From NCBI GenBank assembly GCA_947494925.1, contig CANLWS010000005.1:1-64000 (forward strand): a DNA stretch of 64,000 nucleotides. Reading direction: 5' to 3'. Below the pieces are notes generated by a model that worked only from the letters and a program-made list of their open reading frames with translations, was not told where the DNA came from and made no database searches. Position numbers and translations under genes: made by a program. This DNA comes from an uncultured Alteromonadaceae bacterium. GTDB taxonomy: Bacteria > Pseudomonadota > Gammaproteobacteria > Enterobacterales > Alteromonadaceae. This document shows positions 18,804 to 27,876 of the stretch, in pieces. Each line of letters starts with the position of its first letter. Position 1 is the first letter of the stretch.

Positions 18804-19529
18804 CTAGTTTGAAGCTGTCATTTCGTCTTCAGATTCGCCTATTTTCACTAACACACGTCTATCAAAAAAGTCATCCTCAAAAGACTGAGCTTGTGCTACA
18901 GGGTTGGATTCACCATATGCATTTGTAAGTACCTGCTTCTCGTTAACCCCTTTATCTAAAAGATAAGATTTAACGCTCAACACACGCTGCTCTGAAAGTG
19001 CTTTGTTGTATGAATCATCCCCTCTACGATCTGCAAATCCAGATAAGTTGACCACCAGATCAGGGTTTTGAGTCAACCCTTTTGCCAGCAAATCCAATTG
19101 AGGTTTGAAATGAGATTCGATTTCGTAGGAAGCTGTTTTGAACTGAATGTTTGCTTGTGTTTCCTGTAGTACTTTTTCAAATTCTTTGTCTAAAGCTGCC
19201 AGTTGTTGCCGATTTTGCTTCTTGGCCTGTTCATACTGCTTTGTCAGTGCCAGCAATTGATTTTCCTGGCGAGACAATTTGGATTCTGCAAGCGCCAGTT
19301 CGTTTTCAGTCAGATCCAGTCTGTTTTCATCGTTTACATCGTCAGCTATCATTATTCCAAATATTCCGGCAATAGCCGCACCGATTGGACCTGCAACCGC
19401 TGCGCCAACAACTACGCCTGAACCAAATCCAATCAGTTCATTGTTTGACTCTTCCTGAGTACGATCATTTGCAAAACTCTGAGCGCTGAACGCTAGACCT
19501 AAAGTAATCGCGATAAGATGTTTTTTCAT
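18804..19529 (-). CDS. pdsO: PdsO, sortase-associated OmpA-like protein
   Basis: Begins MKKHLIAITLGLAFSAQSFA, a signal peptide, then a glycine/alanine-rich segment (GSGVVVGAAVAGPIGAAIAG), a coiled-coil (about 75-115) and a C-terminal OmpA domain with NLSGFADRRGDDSYNKALSEQR, which binds peptidoglycan in this family. The ATG at 19529 has GGAG upstream; the longer open frame to 19586 adds no signal-like sequence. It is the first gene of the pdsO-target-sortase transcript, nine bases before the target gene. It probably tethers the system to the cell wall. Confidence 0.9.
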   Translation of the reverse strand: MKKHLIAITLGLAFSAQSFANDRTQEESNNELIGFGSGVVVGAAVAGPIGAAIAGIFGIMIADDVNDENRLDLTENELALAESKLSRQENQLLALTKQYEQAKKQNRQQLAALDKEFEKVLQETQANIQFKTASYEIESHFKPQLDLLAKGLTQNPDLVVNLSGFADRRGDDSYNKALSEQRVLSVKSYLLDKGVNEKQVLTNAYGESNPVAQAQSFEDDFFDRRVLVKIGESEDEMTASN

Positions 19530-19586
19530 GTTTGTGTCTCCGACTAAGGTGATTAAATTTGCAAGTGTGATTTCTTGCAACGCCAT

Positions 19587-19808
19587 GAAATTAAACGAAA
19601 GATTGCTGGCAACTTAGTGGAGGAAAAATGGCAATGTTGAGAAGAAATATGGCAGGAATATGGAAATTGCCTTTTGTGAGTTGGCAATGGAACAAATAGG
19701 GCAGCAAGATTGCCCAAATGTGGCAGAAAAATGGAAATTTTACCTGGTGAGTAACAGGGACCTTGTTTTGCGATATAGTGCGAGCATGAAGATTAAGAAC
19801 AAACAATT
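19587..19808. promoter_or_regulatory. Divergent control region between pdsO and pdsR with TGGCA direct repeats
   Basis: TGGCA occurs five times in the same orientation at 19607, 19629, 19650, 19682 and 19721. The copies at 19650 and 19721 extend to a 19-base near-repeat (TGGCAG, then ATGGAAATT; two mismatches). The first four are spaced 22, 21 and 32 bases, close to whole helical turns. This is a candidate binding array for the neighbouring response regulator PdsR. Confidence 0.5.
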
Positions 19809-20501
19809 ATGTCAAAACGAATTGCCCTAGTAGAAGATGACCCAGCAATCAGAGAAAATTATGCATCTGCGCTAACAAAGCAAGGTTATGAAGTGCTTAC
19901 TTACGCAAATAGGTCAAGTGCTGAAGAGGCTTTCGCTAAACGATTGCCCGATTTGGCTATAGTCGATATCGGACTCGAAGACGAAATTGATGGCGGGTTT
20001 GCCTTGTGTCAACAATTGCGGGGGTTATCGAAAACCCTTCCTATTATCTTCTTTACCGCAAGAGATAATGATTACGACACTATATGTGGACTTAGAATGG
20101 GAGCCGACGATTACCTCACGAAGGATATCAGTTTGCCTCATTTGATTGCCCGTATTGCGGCCCTGTTTAGGCGCACAGAATTGTTAAACCAACCGCAGAT
20201 TCAAACTGACCTTATACAAAATGGGGCGCTGAATATGGATACCAACAGGATGACGGTTAGTTGGCAAGAGCAGCCAATAGAATTGACAGTAACAGAGTTC
20301 TGGATGTTGCACGCCATCGTGAAATTTGCCGGACACGTCAAAAGTAGACAGCAGTTGATGGATGAATCCAAAATGGTGGTCGATGACACAACCATTACTT
20401 CTCATATCAAGCGCATTCGCAAAAAATTTGTTCAGATAGATACGGATTTTGACCGGGTCGAAACCGTTTACGGCATGGGATATCGCTGGAAAACATGTTA
20501 A
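19809..20501 (+). CDS. pdsR: PdsR, response regulator of the dedicated sortase system
   Basis: A 230-aa OmpR/PhoB-family regulator. The receiver domain has the acidic pair ED/D at 9-11, the phospho-acceptor Asp53 in AIVDIGL, and Lys in YLTKDIS. The C-terminal winged helix ends VETVYGMGYRWKT. It overlaps the kinase gene by seven bases and is divergent from pdsO. It most likely controls the sortase operon through the repeats in the intergenic region. Confidence 0.92.
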   Translation: MSKRIALVEDDPAIRENYASALTKQGYEVLTYANRSSAEEAFAKRLPDLAIVDIGLEDEIDGGFALCQQLRGLSKTLPIIFFTARDNDYDTICGLRMGADDYLTKDISLPHLIARIAALFRRTELLNQPQIQTDLIQNGALNMDTNRMTVSWQEQPIELTVTEFWMLHAIVKFAGHVKSRQQLMDESKMVVDDTTITSHIKRIRKKFVQIDTDFDRVETVYGMGYRWKTC

Positions 20502-22663
20502 ACATCCGTATCGGCATCCGGCTCAAGCTGCTGTTTTTATCTTTGTTTCTGTTTGCCATTCCGTGGTTAGGCTATAAGTACGTTTGGGAATTAGAAACTT
20601 ATCTGCGCCTCGGTCAGGAGCAAACTATGGTAGGTACAGCCAGAGCGGTCGCGACGGCGTTACATGAACGACCTTCCCTGTTTGATAATCAAGCTGCCTA
20701 TCTCAAAGACGTTAAGCCAGGCACTGACCTCTATGCCCACAAAATAATTGACCCGATCCAGCTGGATGGGCGGCTCTCTGATTGGGTGGATTATCGACAT
20801 CTGGCCCTGACCTATGGTGAGCAACAACTCATTAGCCAAAGCGGCGACTATATGCCTGAGAGTTTGAGTTTTCAGCACATGGTTGGTCAGTATCGACAAT
20901 ATTTGTATGCCATGTTTGAAGTGATTGACGATAAGCTGGTTTATCGCTCTCCAAATAGCCTTAGGGTAGACCGTAATGATCATCTACTTATTGCGCTCAC
21001 TGCACCTGATGGCGCATTTCAGCGCTACATAGTAGCACCAGCCAAAGAGGGCTGGGTAAATGCCTATTTACTTGATGAAAACCCGGAATCGCTGCGGCCA
21101 GTTAAACTAGAAACGGGTATTCAAGGACACTGGAACAACACCGACCAAGGTTACAATATAGAGTTGCGTTTTCCGCTCGGTATGATGTCCAGCAATATAG
21201 CCTTTGCCATCATAGATGTAGATGACATAAGCAATCGTTCAAGACAGTTTGTTGTGGGTACTGCTGATCCTAATCAATCTGCATCACTGGGCACAATACT
21301 GGTGCCCTCACCAGAAATCGAAAACATTATCCGAGGCTTAAAGTATTCAAATGCCAGGGTTTGGGTTGTTGACAAGCACACCAGAGTGTTGGCGCGCTCA
21401 GGGTCAATTCATTCAGCCACTGGTGTTCGCGCCACGCTGCCCTACAGGGATAAATCGTCATGGTTATACAAGATTGAACAGGAATGGTTATTGCCTTTGT
21501 ATTATCAAATTCTAACTAAGCCACCGGCAGATTTTGTAGACGAACTGGATAACGCCTTTTCACTGACAGGGTCAGATCTGGATGAAGCACTGGCGGGTAT
21601 TCCAGGCTCAACCTGGCGATTGAGTCCGGATAACAAAGCGTTGATTTTATCTGCAGCACATCCGATTTTTATCGATAATCAGGTAATGGGAGCGGTGCTT
21701 GTTGAGCAGACCACACACGGTATCCGCACACTGCGGAATCGGGCTTTGGAACAGCTTTTCCACGTCATCCTGGCAGTTGTATTTTTTGGTACCTTGGCTC
21801 TCTTTATCTTCGCCTCTCGCATTTCATTCAGGATCCGCAATCTAAGAAACGAAACTGAAGCGGCAATTGATGGCAATGGCAAGATAATCGGGAAAATCAA
21901 ACCATCAGGAACACGGGATGAAATTGGTGACTTGTCCCGCACTTTTCATAGTGTTTTAAACAAACTGGGACAATACAATAAATATTTAGAGAACATGAGT
22001 TCTCGATTATCCCATGAGCTGAGAACCCCAGTCGCAATAGTAAACTCGTCTCTGGAGAATCTGGCGCTAAACGCGAAGGAGCAGGGTAGCGATGACGGTA
22101 ATGCAGAATATATTGAACGTGCCCAGCACGGAATAAAACGCCTCAGTAAAATACTCACAAATATGAGTGAAGCCACTCGCCTGGAAAATGCGATTCAACG
22201 CAGCGACATGGAAGACTTCAACTTGGATGAGGTTTTAAAAGGTTGTGTGGAAGGATATCGCCTCGCTTATCCTGATTTCAAATTCTCAGTCTATACACCT
22301 GATCAACCCGTTCCCCTTGTAGGATCGCCAGAACTATTTGCGCAAATGCTGGATAAGATAGTCACCAATGCAACTGAATTCAGCTCTGCAGGAAGCGAAA
22401 TCAACTTTAGCCTGAACGTTATATCGGCTAAGTTTGAATTAAAGATCGTAAACTCTGGGCCTTTATTACCTGACGATATGCAACAGCAGTTGCTTAACTC
22501 GATGGTCTCAGTCAGGCCGCACGATGATAAGGGAGAATCTCACCTGGGTCTGGGTTTGTATATCGCAAATTTGATTGCAGAGTTCCACAAATGTCAGTTA
22601 AAACTGAATAATCTTGAGGACCAAAGTGGCGTCTGTGTTTCCCTCATGTCGGTGGACAAGTAG
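20495..22663 (+). CDS. pdsS: PdsS, sensor histidine kinase of the dedicated sortase system
   Basis: A 722-aa kinase. It has a first membrane segment (about 8-26), a very large periplasmic region of roughly 390 residues, a second membrane segment (VILAVVFFGTLALFIFA), a HAMP-like linker, the H-box SHELRTPVAIVNSSLENL and an ATPase domain with LGLGLYIANLI. The long periplasmic sensor is typical of PdsS. What it senses is unknown. The ATG lies within the end of pdsR, indicating coupling. Confidence 0.92.
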   Translation: MLNIRIGIRLKLLFLSLFLFAIPWLGYKYVWELETYLRLGQEQTMVGTARAVATALHERPSLFDNQAAYLKDVKPGTDLYAHKIIDPIQLDGRLSDWVDYRHLALTYGEQQLISQSGDYMPESLSFQHMVGQYRQYLYAMFEVIDDKLVYRSPNSLRVDRNDHLLIALTAPDGAFQRYIVAPAKEGWVNAYLLDENPESLRPVKLETGIQGHWNNTDQGYNIELRFPLGMMSSNIAFAIIDVDDISNRSRQFVVGTADPNQSASLGTILVPSPEIENIIRGLKYSNARVWVVDKHTRVLARSGSIHSATGVRATLPYRDKSSWLYKIEQEWLLPLYYQILTKPPADFVDELDNAFSLTGSDLDEALAGIPGSTWRLSPDNKALILSAAHPIFIDNQVMGAVLVEQTTHGIRTLRNRALEQLFHVILAVVFFGTLALFIFASRISFRIRNLRNETEAAIDGNGKIIGKIKPSGTRDEIGDLSRTFHSVLNKLGQYNKYLENMSSRLSHELRTPVAIVNSSLENLALNAKEQGSDDGNAEYIERAQHGIKRLSKILTNMSEATRLENAIQRSDMEDFNLDEVLKGCVEGYRLAYPDFKFSVYTPDQPVPLVGSPELFAQMLDKIVTNATEFSSAGSEINFSLNVISAKFELKIVNSGPLLPDDMQQQLLNSMVSVRPHDDKGESHLGLGLYIANLIAEFHKCQLKLNNLEDQSGVCVSLMSVDK

Positions 22664-22672
22664 CTGAGAATT

Positions 22673-23179
22673 TTAGTGCTGAGCCTGGTGGTCATAACTG
22701 ATTACTCTGGTCATTTGCCATTGCCCTTCTTTGTTTTGCCACACAGAAGTAAAGCGGGCAATTTCGATAAGTTTTTCACTTCCGCCTTTAGGTGTTAAAA
22801 AGAACCGATGTTCTCCATGCTGAAGAGCACCATAACCTTTCAATGGGAATGCTGTCAGACTTCCTTCCACCAGCTCCCTACGAAGGCTTTCACTTTCCCT
22901 GTCACAACGTTCTTTTGCCATATTCATCATTTTGGCTTTTGAATCTGTCAGCCCACCCAAATCATGATAGAACTCAAAATCTTCAGCCATAAAAGCTGCC
23001 ATTTTTGTCAGATCACATCGATTAAAAGCATCAAAAAACATCCCATCATGCTCAATGAGAATCTTTGATAATGCATTTTGAGCATCATATCCTTCAACAG
23101 CCGCTCGACTGGAAGCGGAGAACATAATGATAGCCAGAGTTAGGACACAGCTTAGAAAGTACAGTTTTTTAGAACGCAT
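22673..23179 (-). CDS. Secreted SnoaL/DUF4440-like protein
   Basis: A 168-aa protein with a signal peptide (cleavage probable after SSRA near residue 26) and an NTF2/SnoaL-type fold: FDAFNRCDLTKMAAFMAEDFEFYHD, then a C-terminal FTSVWQNKEGQWQMTRVISYDHQ. Such domains are small cone-shaped barrels with varied or no catalysis. GGAGG precedes the ATG. It is convergent with pdsS, nine bases apart, and is not otherwise linked to the sortase system. Function unknown. Confidence 0.75.
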   Translation of the reverse strand: MRSKKLYFLSCVLTLAIIMFSASSRAAVEGYDAQNALSKILIEHDGMFFDAFNRCDLTKMAAFMAEDFEFYHDLGGLTDSKAKMMNMAKERCDRESESLRRELVEGSLTAFPLKGYGALQHGEHRFFLTPKGGSEKLIEIARFTSVWQNKEGQWQMTRVISYDHQAQH

Positions 23180-23348
23180 AAAATAGCCTCCCTGAATTCA
23201 ATGAAGGTCATAAATGCAAAAAGCATGTCAATATATTTTTACCTTACAAATCAATATATTGAGTCAGTACTGATATTGACATCTATCCACTAATTCGTTT
23301 TTTTAACCAATTAATTGTGCTTTTCCTTAAGTCTACAAAACGTGACCG

Positions 23349-24224
23349 CTATGACAGCATGCGCAGTTTTTTGATCAAGTGTTGCGCACTTGCTGCCACT
23401 GTCGGGACATTTTCTTTACTTTTGTTTAAACACAATTCCATTTTAAGAGAGCCAAATTCATACGAGTCTAATACAGGGACCAAATCTGAATGTTGAATAG
23501 CAACAAATTTGGGTAGCAAAGACGCACCCATTCCAGCCTTGGTTGCACTAATTCGAAGCGCTGGGCTGTTACTGCACAGTACCCTGGGCATTTTTGCCGA
23601 AAACTTTTGCCACCCAATGGGCACCAGATGAGAACCATGTTGTTCAAAATCCACCAGCTCCAGTTGTGAAATAGTCTGCGCCGTGACAGGTTTTTCAAGA
23701 TTGTCCATAAAGGCTTGACTCGCGTACAAATCAAATTCGGTATCCACTTTAAAGATAGCCGTGAGGTTAGGATGAAGGGACTTTGAAACTAACAACGCCA
23801 GATCACAGTCTTTTTCTGCCAGGGAAATGGCCGGACTTGAAGTAAACAGATCGAAGATAATTCCAGGCTGGTTTTGCTTAAAGGGCAAAACAAGCTGCTG
23901 ACAGAGGAAGTCCACGAAAATATCTGGTGCCACCATTCGGACAATACCAGCCAAAGTCGGGCTTGTAGTCGCCATGCACCGCACCTTGTCAGCTTCAGAT
24001 GCTAATCTTTTGGCAATTGGTAAAAGGGCAAGTCCGCTTGCAGTCAGGCTGTAACCAGTGCGACTAGCAACGAACAACTGTGAACTCAGTTCTTGTTCAA
24101 GCGCATATATTTTGCGCCAGACTGTTGCCTGTGATTGATTGAGCGTGCGGGAAGCTGCACTTAAACTGCCTTGCTCCGCCACCGCCAGAAAAAAACGAAG
24201 ATAGTCCCAATTGAGGTTATTCAT
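23349..24224 (-). CDS. LysR-family transcriptional regulator
   Basis: A 291-aa regulator with an N-terminal winged HTH (LRFFLAVAEQGSLSAASRTLNQSQATVWRKI) and a periplasmic-binding-protein-like effector domain. It is divergent from a small cupin gene 88 bases away, so that gene is the likeliest target. The inducer is not predictable. Confidence 0.88.
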   Translation of the reverse strand: MNNLNWDYLRFFLAVAEQGSLSAASRTLNQSQATVWRKIYALEQELSSQLFVASRTGYSLTASGLALLPIAKRLASEADKVRCMATTSPTLAGIVRMVAPDIFVDFLCQQLVLPFKQNQPGIIFDLFTSSPAISLAEKDCDLALLVSKSLHPNLTAIFKVDTEFDLYASQAFMDNLEKPVTAQTISQLELVDFEQHGSHLVPIGWQKFSAKMPRVLCSNSPALRISATKAGMGASLLPKFVAIQHSDLVPVLDSYEFGSLKMELCLNKSKENVPTVAASAQHLIKKLRMLS

Positions 24225-24312
24225 ATTTGAATATATAGAGTTCTTTTTTGGCTATTTTATATTCATAATTTGACATGTAAAGTGACTCCATATTGAACAA
24301 GAGGAACAGATA
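24225..24312. promoter_or_regulatory. LysR/cupin divergent promoter region
   Basis: An AT-rich 88-base spacer containing an inverted pair GAATATA (24229-24235) and TATATTC (24258-24264), a possible LysR-type site. The arms are short and AT-rich, so chance cannot be excluded. Confidence 0.3.
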
Positions 24313-24627
24313 GTGAACAAGATAGAGTTTCCAGCAAAGATTCAGGCTCTGAAGTCTGCTTCAGAAAGGTTCGATGCCTTCGAACTGGATAATAAATCCT
24401 GCAAAGTTCTTTTTGCCATGTATCCGGCGGGCACAGACATTGAACCCCATACACATGAAACTGATAACTATGGGGTTATCACCCGAGGGAGACTGTTTTT
24501 GACTATAGACGGTGTTGAATACGAATATGGGCCTGGTCACTGGTACCATGTAAAGGCACATCAAGAGCATTCCGCACACTTTTACGAAGACACAGAGGAA
24601 ATTGAATTCTGGTTTGAACAGTGTTAA
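24313..24627 (+). CDS. Small cupin-domain protein
   Basis: A 104-aa single-cupin protein. Metal-site residues are recognisable in IEPHTHETDNYGVITRG (HxH, then Glu shifted) and a later His in KAHQEHSAHFY. The start is GTG at 24313 with AGAGG upstream. It is divergent from a LysR gene and shares its stop region (TTAA) with a convergent second LysR gene. Small cupins bind sugars or metabolites or have simple enzymatic roles; the substrate is not evident. Confidence 0.78.
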   Translation: MNKIEFPAKIQALKSASERFDAFELDNKSCKVLFAMYPAGTDIEPHTHETDNYGVITRGRLFLTIDGVEYEYGPGHWYHVKAHQEHSAHFYEDTEEIEFWFEQC

Positions 24628-25517
24628 TCAAACCAGTTGCAACTAGCCAATTGCTCGCAAAACCAGGTCTGCGCATTACCTGTTTTATCTTTGGCTGAGG
24701 CCATGTAAACGGGCATGCTTGGGCGAGGAATGGAAACTGATTTAGCAATCAGTTCACCCCTGTCCAACGCAGGTTTTGCAACATGTAAAGGCAGGAATCC
24801 GGTACCCAGACCCATACGCTGAGCCTCAAGCTTAGACGCCATGCTACTCACTCTGATTTTTTGCTTACTTTCATACAGACCGCTACTCCGGCCAGGCAAG
24901 CTCCTTGAACTGTCAGCAACAACAATGGACGGGTATTGACTTATAATCTTACCCTCCAGAATACCAACATAATCAGCCAGTGGGTGCGAACGCGCTACGG
25001 CAAAAACAAATTCCATACGGCCTATTTGCGATACTTCGTATTGACCTTTTGGTAATTCACCGGTTAATCCAATACCAATATCTGCTCTTCCAGAATACAG
25101 CGCATCCCAGCCTCCTCCCAAAGCTTCCTCAAACACACTGATTTCAACGAGCTTGTCCAGACTACAAAAGTCCTGAACTATCTTTAACAGTGGTCGAATA
25201 GGAATAATAGTGTCCTTTGCAATTTTGAAGGTGGTTTCCCAACCCGTTTCCAATTGTCTGACTTTTTCTTCCAGTTGTTCTGCGGCTTGCAGAATTGCTA
25301 GCCCCTCGCTTAGTACTAACCTTCCCGGGGGGGTCAATACGGATTTTTGCCCACGTCTGTTGAACAGGCTGACATCAAGATCTGCCTCCAGTTTTTGAAC
25401 TGTATAAGTCAATGCAGATGGCACTTTAAACACAGATTCTGCTGCTGCAGCAAAGCTGCCTTTTTCATCTATGGCTTTCATTATTCTGAGTGCTTCAAGA
25501 GTCACTGCATTGTGCAT
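24624..25517 (-). CDS. LysR-family transcriptional regulator near pirin
   Basis: A 297-aa regulator with HTH residues in LEALRIMKAIDEKGSFAAAAESVF and a typical effector domain. The frame is open from a TTG at 25529, but ATG 25517 is preceded by GGAGAAGG and is the better start. It follows pirin and doxX genes on the same strand after a gap of about 70 bases. LysR genes beside pirin are common, and regulation of the doxX-pirin pair is a reasonable inference. Confidence 0.87.
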   Translation of the reverse strand: MHNAVTLEALRIMKAIDEKGSFAAAAESVFKVPSALTYTVQKLEADLDVSLFNRRGQKSVLTPPGRLVLSEGLAILQAAEQLEEKVRQLETGWETTFKIAKDTIIPIRPLLKIVQDFCSLDKLVEISVFEEALGGGWDALYSGRADIGIGLTGELPKGQYEVSQIGRMEFVFAVARSHPLADYVGILEGKIISQYPSIVVADSSRSLPGRSSGLYESKQKIRVSSMASKLEAQRMGLGTGFLPLHVAKPALDRGELIAKSVSIPRPSMPVYMASAKDKTGNAQTWFCEQLASCNWFD

Positions 25518-25586
25518 AACCTTCTCCAACGAAAAAAGTAACGACCCAACGGCCGATACTATTCAAGAATAAATATTCCTTAACTT

Positions 25587-26282
25587 TCAAGGTAAATCAA
25601 ATACCAGTGCGGTAGCATTACCGCTCCCTTTGTTGATTGCCTCAATGTCTGAAGAATCAGTGATTTTCATACCGTCGCCTTCAAACAACTCCTGACCGAA
25701 CACTTCTAGTTTCCCTTCAACAACGTGCAGAAAGACATTGCGATCCTGTTCAACGGAGATCGTTTCGCTCGTCCCTTCTCCCAGGATCAGCTGGCTGAGG
25801 CTCGCTTGCTGCTTAATTTTAAGCGTCCCGTTTTCTCCGGTGGGAGAAATTATTCTGGTCAACCCCTGCGAGCGCCCAAAATCTTTTTGCTGATACCCTG
25901 GCTCTCCACCTGTTTCTTCAGGCACAATCCATATTTGCAAGAATTTTAATTCTTGTTCATCAGAGCCATTGTACTCACTGTGAAAGACTCCTTTGCCAGC
26001 TGACATCAGCTGAAACTCACCTTTTGGCAAAGTTTGCACGTTACCCATGCTGTCTTTGTGCTCGATAATGCCTTGGGTAACAAAGCTGATAATCTCCATA
26101 TCTTTGTGTCCGTGAGTGCCAAACCCTGCGCTTGGTGCAACGGTATCATCATTAATAACCCGTAAGGCTGAAAAGCCCATTTGCGCTTCATCATAATATG
26201 ACCCGAATGAAAATGTGTGTTTGCTATCCAACCAACCAAAGTTAGCCTGACCGCGTTCATTTGCACGTCTGATATCGATCAT
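25587..26282 (-). CDS. Pirin-family protein (YhhW-like bicupin)
   Basis: A 231-aa double cupin starting MIDIRRANERGQANFGWLDSKHTFSFG, with the metal ligands visible as FGTHGHKDME (two His) and GKGVFHSEYN (His and Glu). E. coli YhhW, the closest named type, has quercetin 2,3-dioxygenase activity in vitro; physiological roles are debated. AGGAGG precedes the ATG. It lies ten bases after the doxX gene, so the two form an operon, perhaps with the downstream LysR gene. Confidence 0.9.
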   Translation of the reverse strand: MIDIRRANERGQANFGWLDSKHTFSFGSYYDEAQMGFSALRVINDDTVAPSAGFGTHGHKDMEIISFVTQGIIEHKDSMGNVQTLPKGEFQLMSAGKGVFHSEYNGSDEQELKFLQIWIVPEETGGEPGYQQKDFGRSQGLTRIISPTGENGTLKIKQQASLSQLILGEGTSETISVEQDRNVFLHVVEGKLEVFGQELFEGDGMKITDSSDIEAINKGSGNATALVFDLP

Positions 26283-26292
26283 TTCAGCCTCC

Positions 26293-26742
26293 TTAATTCG
26301 CCAGTTTCTTCACAAGCGCATTATCAACGCTCAATTTTCCTGCACCAGATATCGCGACTGAGATGCTTATCGCCAGTAGGGCAAGACCGAATTCATAGCC
26401 ATTATTAGACATAAATAAACCGTTGGCTAAATGTACTGTCACTATGGCAACCAACATGGTTATTGCCAAAGTTACTGCGGCTGGTCTGGTTAATAATCCC
26501 AACAATAAAAATAGCCCGCCGAAAAATTCTGCACTGCCCGCCAATAGCGCCATAAGATAGCCCGGCTCAAGCCCAATTGAAGCCATCCACTGCCCGGTAC
26601 CTTCAAGTCCATAACCACCGAACCAAGCAAACAGTTTTTGCGCACCGTGAGCCATAAAAATAATGCCCGCCGGTACACGTAATGCGAGTGCGCCAAATCC
26701 GGATTCAGAAGCTAGAACTGATTTTAAAATTTGCTTATTCAT
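26293..26742 (-). CDS. DoxX-family membrane protein
   Basis: A 149-aa protein with four hydrophobic segments and the DoxX signature: ALRVPAGIIFMAHGAQKLFAWFGGYGLEGT, then GSAEFFGGLFLLLGLLTRPAAV. DoxX proteins often accompany pirin and are linked to redox or quinone functions without a settled reaction. It is first in the doxX-pirin pair. A GAGGGTAAGAT lies before the ATG. Confidence 0.88.
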   Translation of the reverse strand: MNKQILKSVLASESGFGALALRVPAGIIFMAHGAQKLFAWFGGYGLEGTGQWMASIGLEPGYLMALLAGSAEFFGGLFLLLGLLTRPAAVTLAITMLVAIVTVHLANGLFMSNNGYEFGLALLAISISVAISGAGKLSVDNALVKKLAN

Positions 26743-27044
26743 TATCTTACCCTCAAAAAGTTTGAATTAAAAAAATTGTTTCAAGCTAAGCCAAGGCTAT
26801 TTAAAATTTGACCTGCTTGGCGTTGAAATAAAGATAGTGGGTTATGGCAGATAAAAAAATCGGAACATTTTGACTTAATGATTCAAATTTTTTGAACATG
26901 TAAAATTATGCATAATTTACTTTTGCCTTTCGGCAGAAAAATAGCCTCTTGATTGGTGGTGGATTTAGCGTAATTTTTCACTTATTCTCTCGCCTCTTAA
27001 AAGACGCACAAGGTTGCTTCGCAGTTAAAGATAAGGATTGAACG
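26743..27044. other. Intergenic region, divergent promoters of doxX and the lipoprotein gene
   Basis: About 300 AT-rich bases without a credible gene. A short inverted pair GCCAAG (26790) and CTTGGC (26816) lies near the doxX side. No confident promoter could be picked by eye. Confidence 0.5.
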
Positions 27045-27827
27045 ATGTCTAAAGTTACGTTTTTGCTAGTTATATTGGTTTTCATGTCAGGCTGTGCAGC
27101 TAGATTTGTTCCACCTGTTGAGCAAGTTTCGCTCCCGGATAAGGCGAAAATTGGTGTTTTTATTGATGTGAGCAATTCACCTACTCATACCCATATAGGT
27201 ACAACCGTGTTTAACAATCACGTGAAATCCTACCCCTACGAGTGGCAACTAAAAGAAGAAGCGTTTGCCACAATTAAACGGCAAATTGAAGAGAATACCC
27301 CCTTTACTGTAGTTGCGTTGTCAGCACCGCTTATCAATGACATAACAGATTTGAATTTTGTAGCCGTAAAAGACAAGCAATGGGCCTTTATTGATAGAAC
27401 CTCTGCCCTTAGAAATTCTCTTCTTGCCCAAGGTATTCATGCGGTAATAGGTATCAAGGAAGTGCAGACCCTAGCCGAATTGAACTGTTCTCAGTATGGC
27501 TGCGTCGAGTTTTATAGCGAAGGTTATGGGCTGTTCACACGTAGTTTTTTCGGCCTGGACAGATATTATGCCTCTTCCAGCTTTGAAATAACGGCTGAGA
27601 TTATTGATCCTGCAGTGGATATGGTTTTGCTTGAAGAACTTTGGGAAATGAATCTATATACGGGTAAACATAATTTACTTGATGGCTTTAAAGACCCGGT
27701 GGATTTCAACAATTTCACTGAGCAGGAAATGTTGCCGGTCAAAGATGGAGTGTTAGCTTACATTGAGAAGATGGCAAATCAGATTTCCCAATACTTAAAC
27801 GGCAATATCCAGCAACCAAAACGCTGA
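27045..27827 (+). CDS. Putative lipoprotein of unknown function
   Basis: A 260-aa protein with a lipoprotein signal: hydrophobic MSKVTFLLVILVFMSGC, the lipobox Cys at residue 17 followed by Ala-Ala, which predicts outer-membrane sorting. The rest is a soluble alpha/beta-looking domain with no motif I recognise; two Cys at about 149-154 (NCSQYGC) could form a disulfide. AAGGA precedes the ATG. It stands alone, convergent with the TPR-GGDEF gene. Confidence 0.7.
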   Translation: MSKVTFLLVILVFMSGCAARFVPPVEQVSLPDKAKIGVFIDVSNSPTHTHIGTTVFNNHVKSYPYEWQLKEEAFATIKRQIEENTPFTVVALSAPLINDITDLNFVAVKDKQWAFIDRTSALRNSLLAQGIHAVIGIKEVQTLAELNCSQYGCVEFYSEGYGLFTRSFFGLDRYYASSSFEITAEIIDPAVDMVLLEELWEMNLYTGKHNLLDGFKDPVDFNNFTEQEMLPVKDGVLAYIEKMANQISQYLNGNIQQPKR

Positions 27828-27876
27828 AACAATTAGGTTTGGTTTTTTTTGACCAGATTGGCCTGTTTTAACACTG

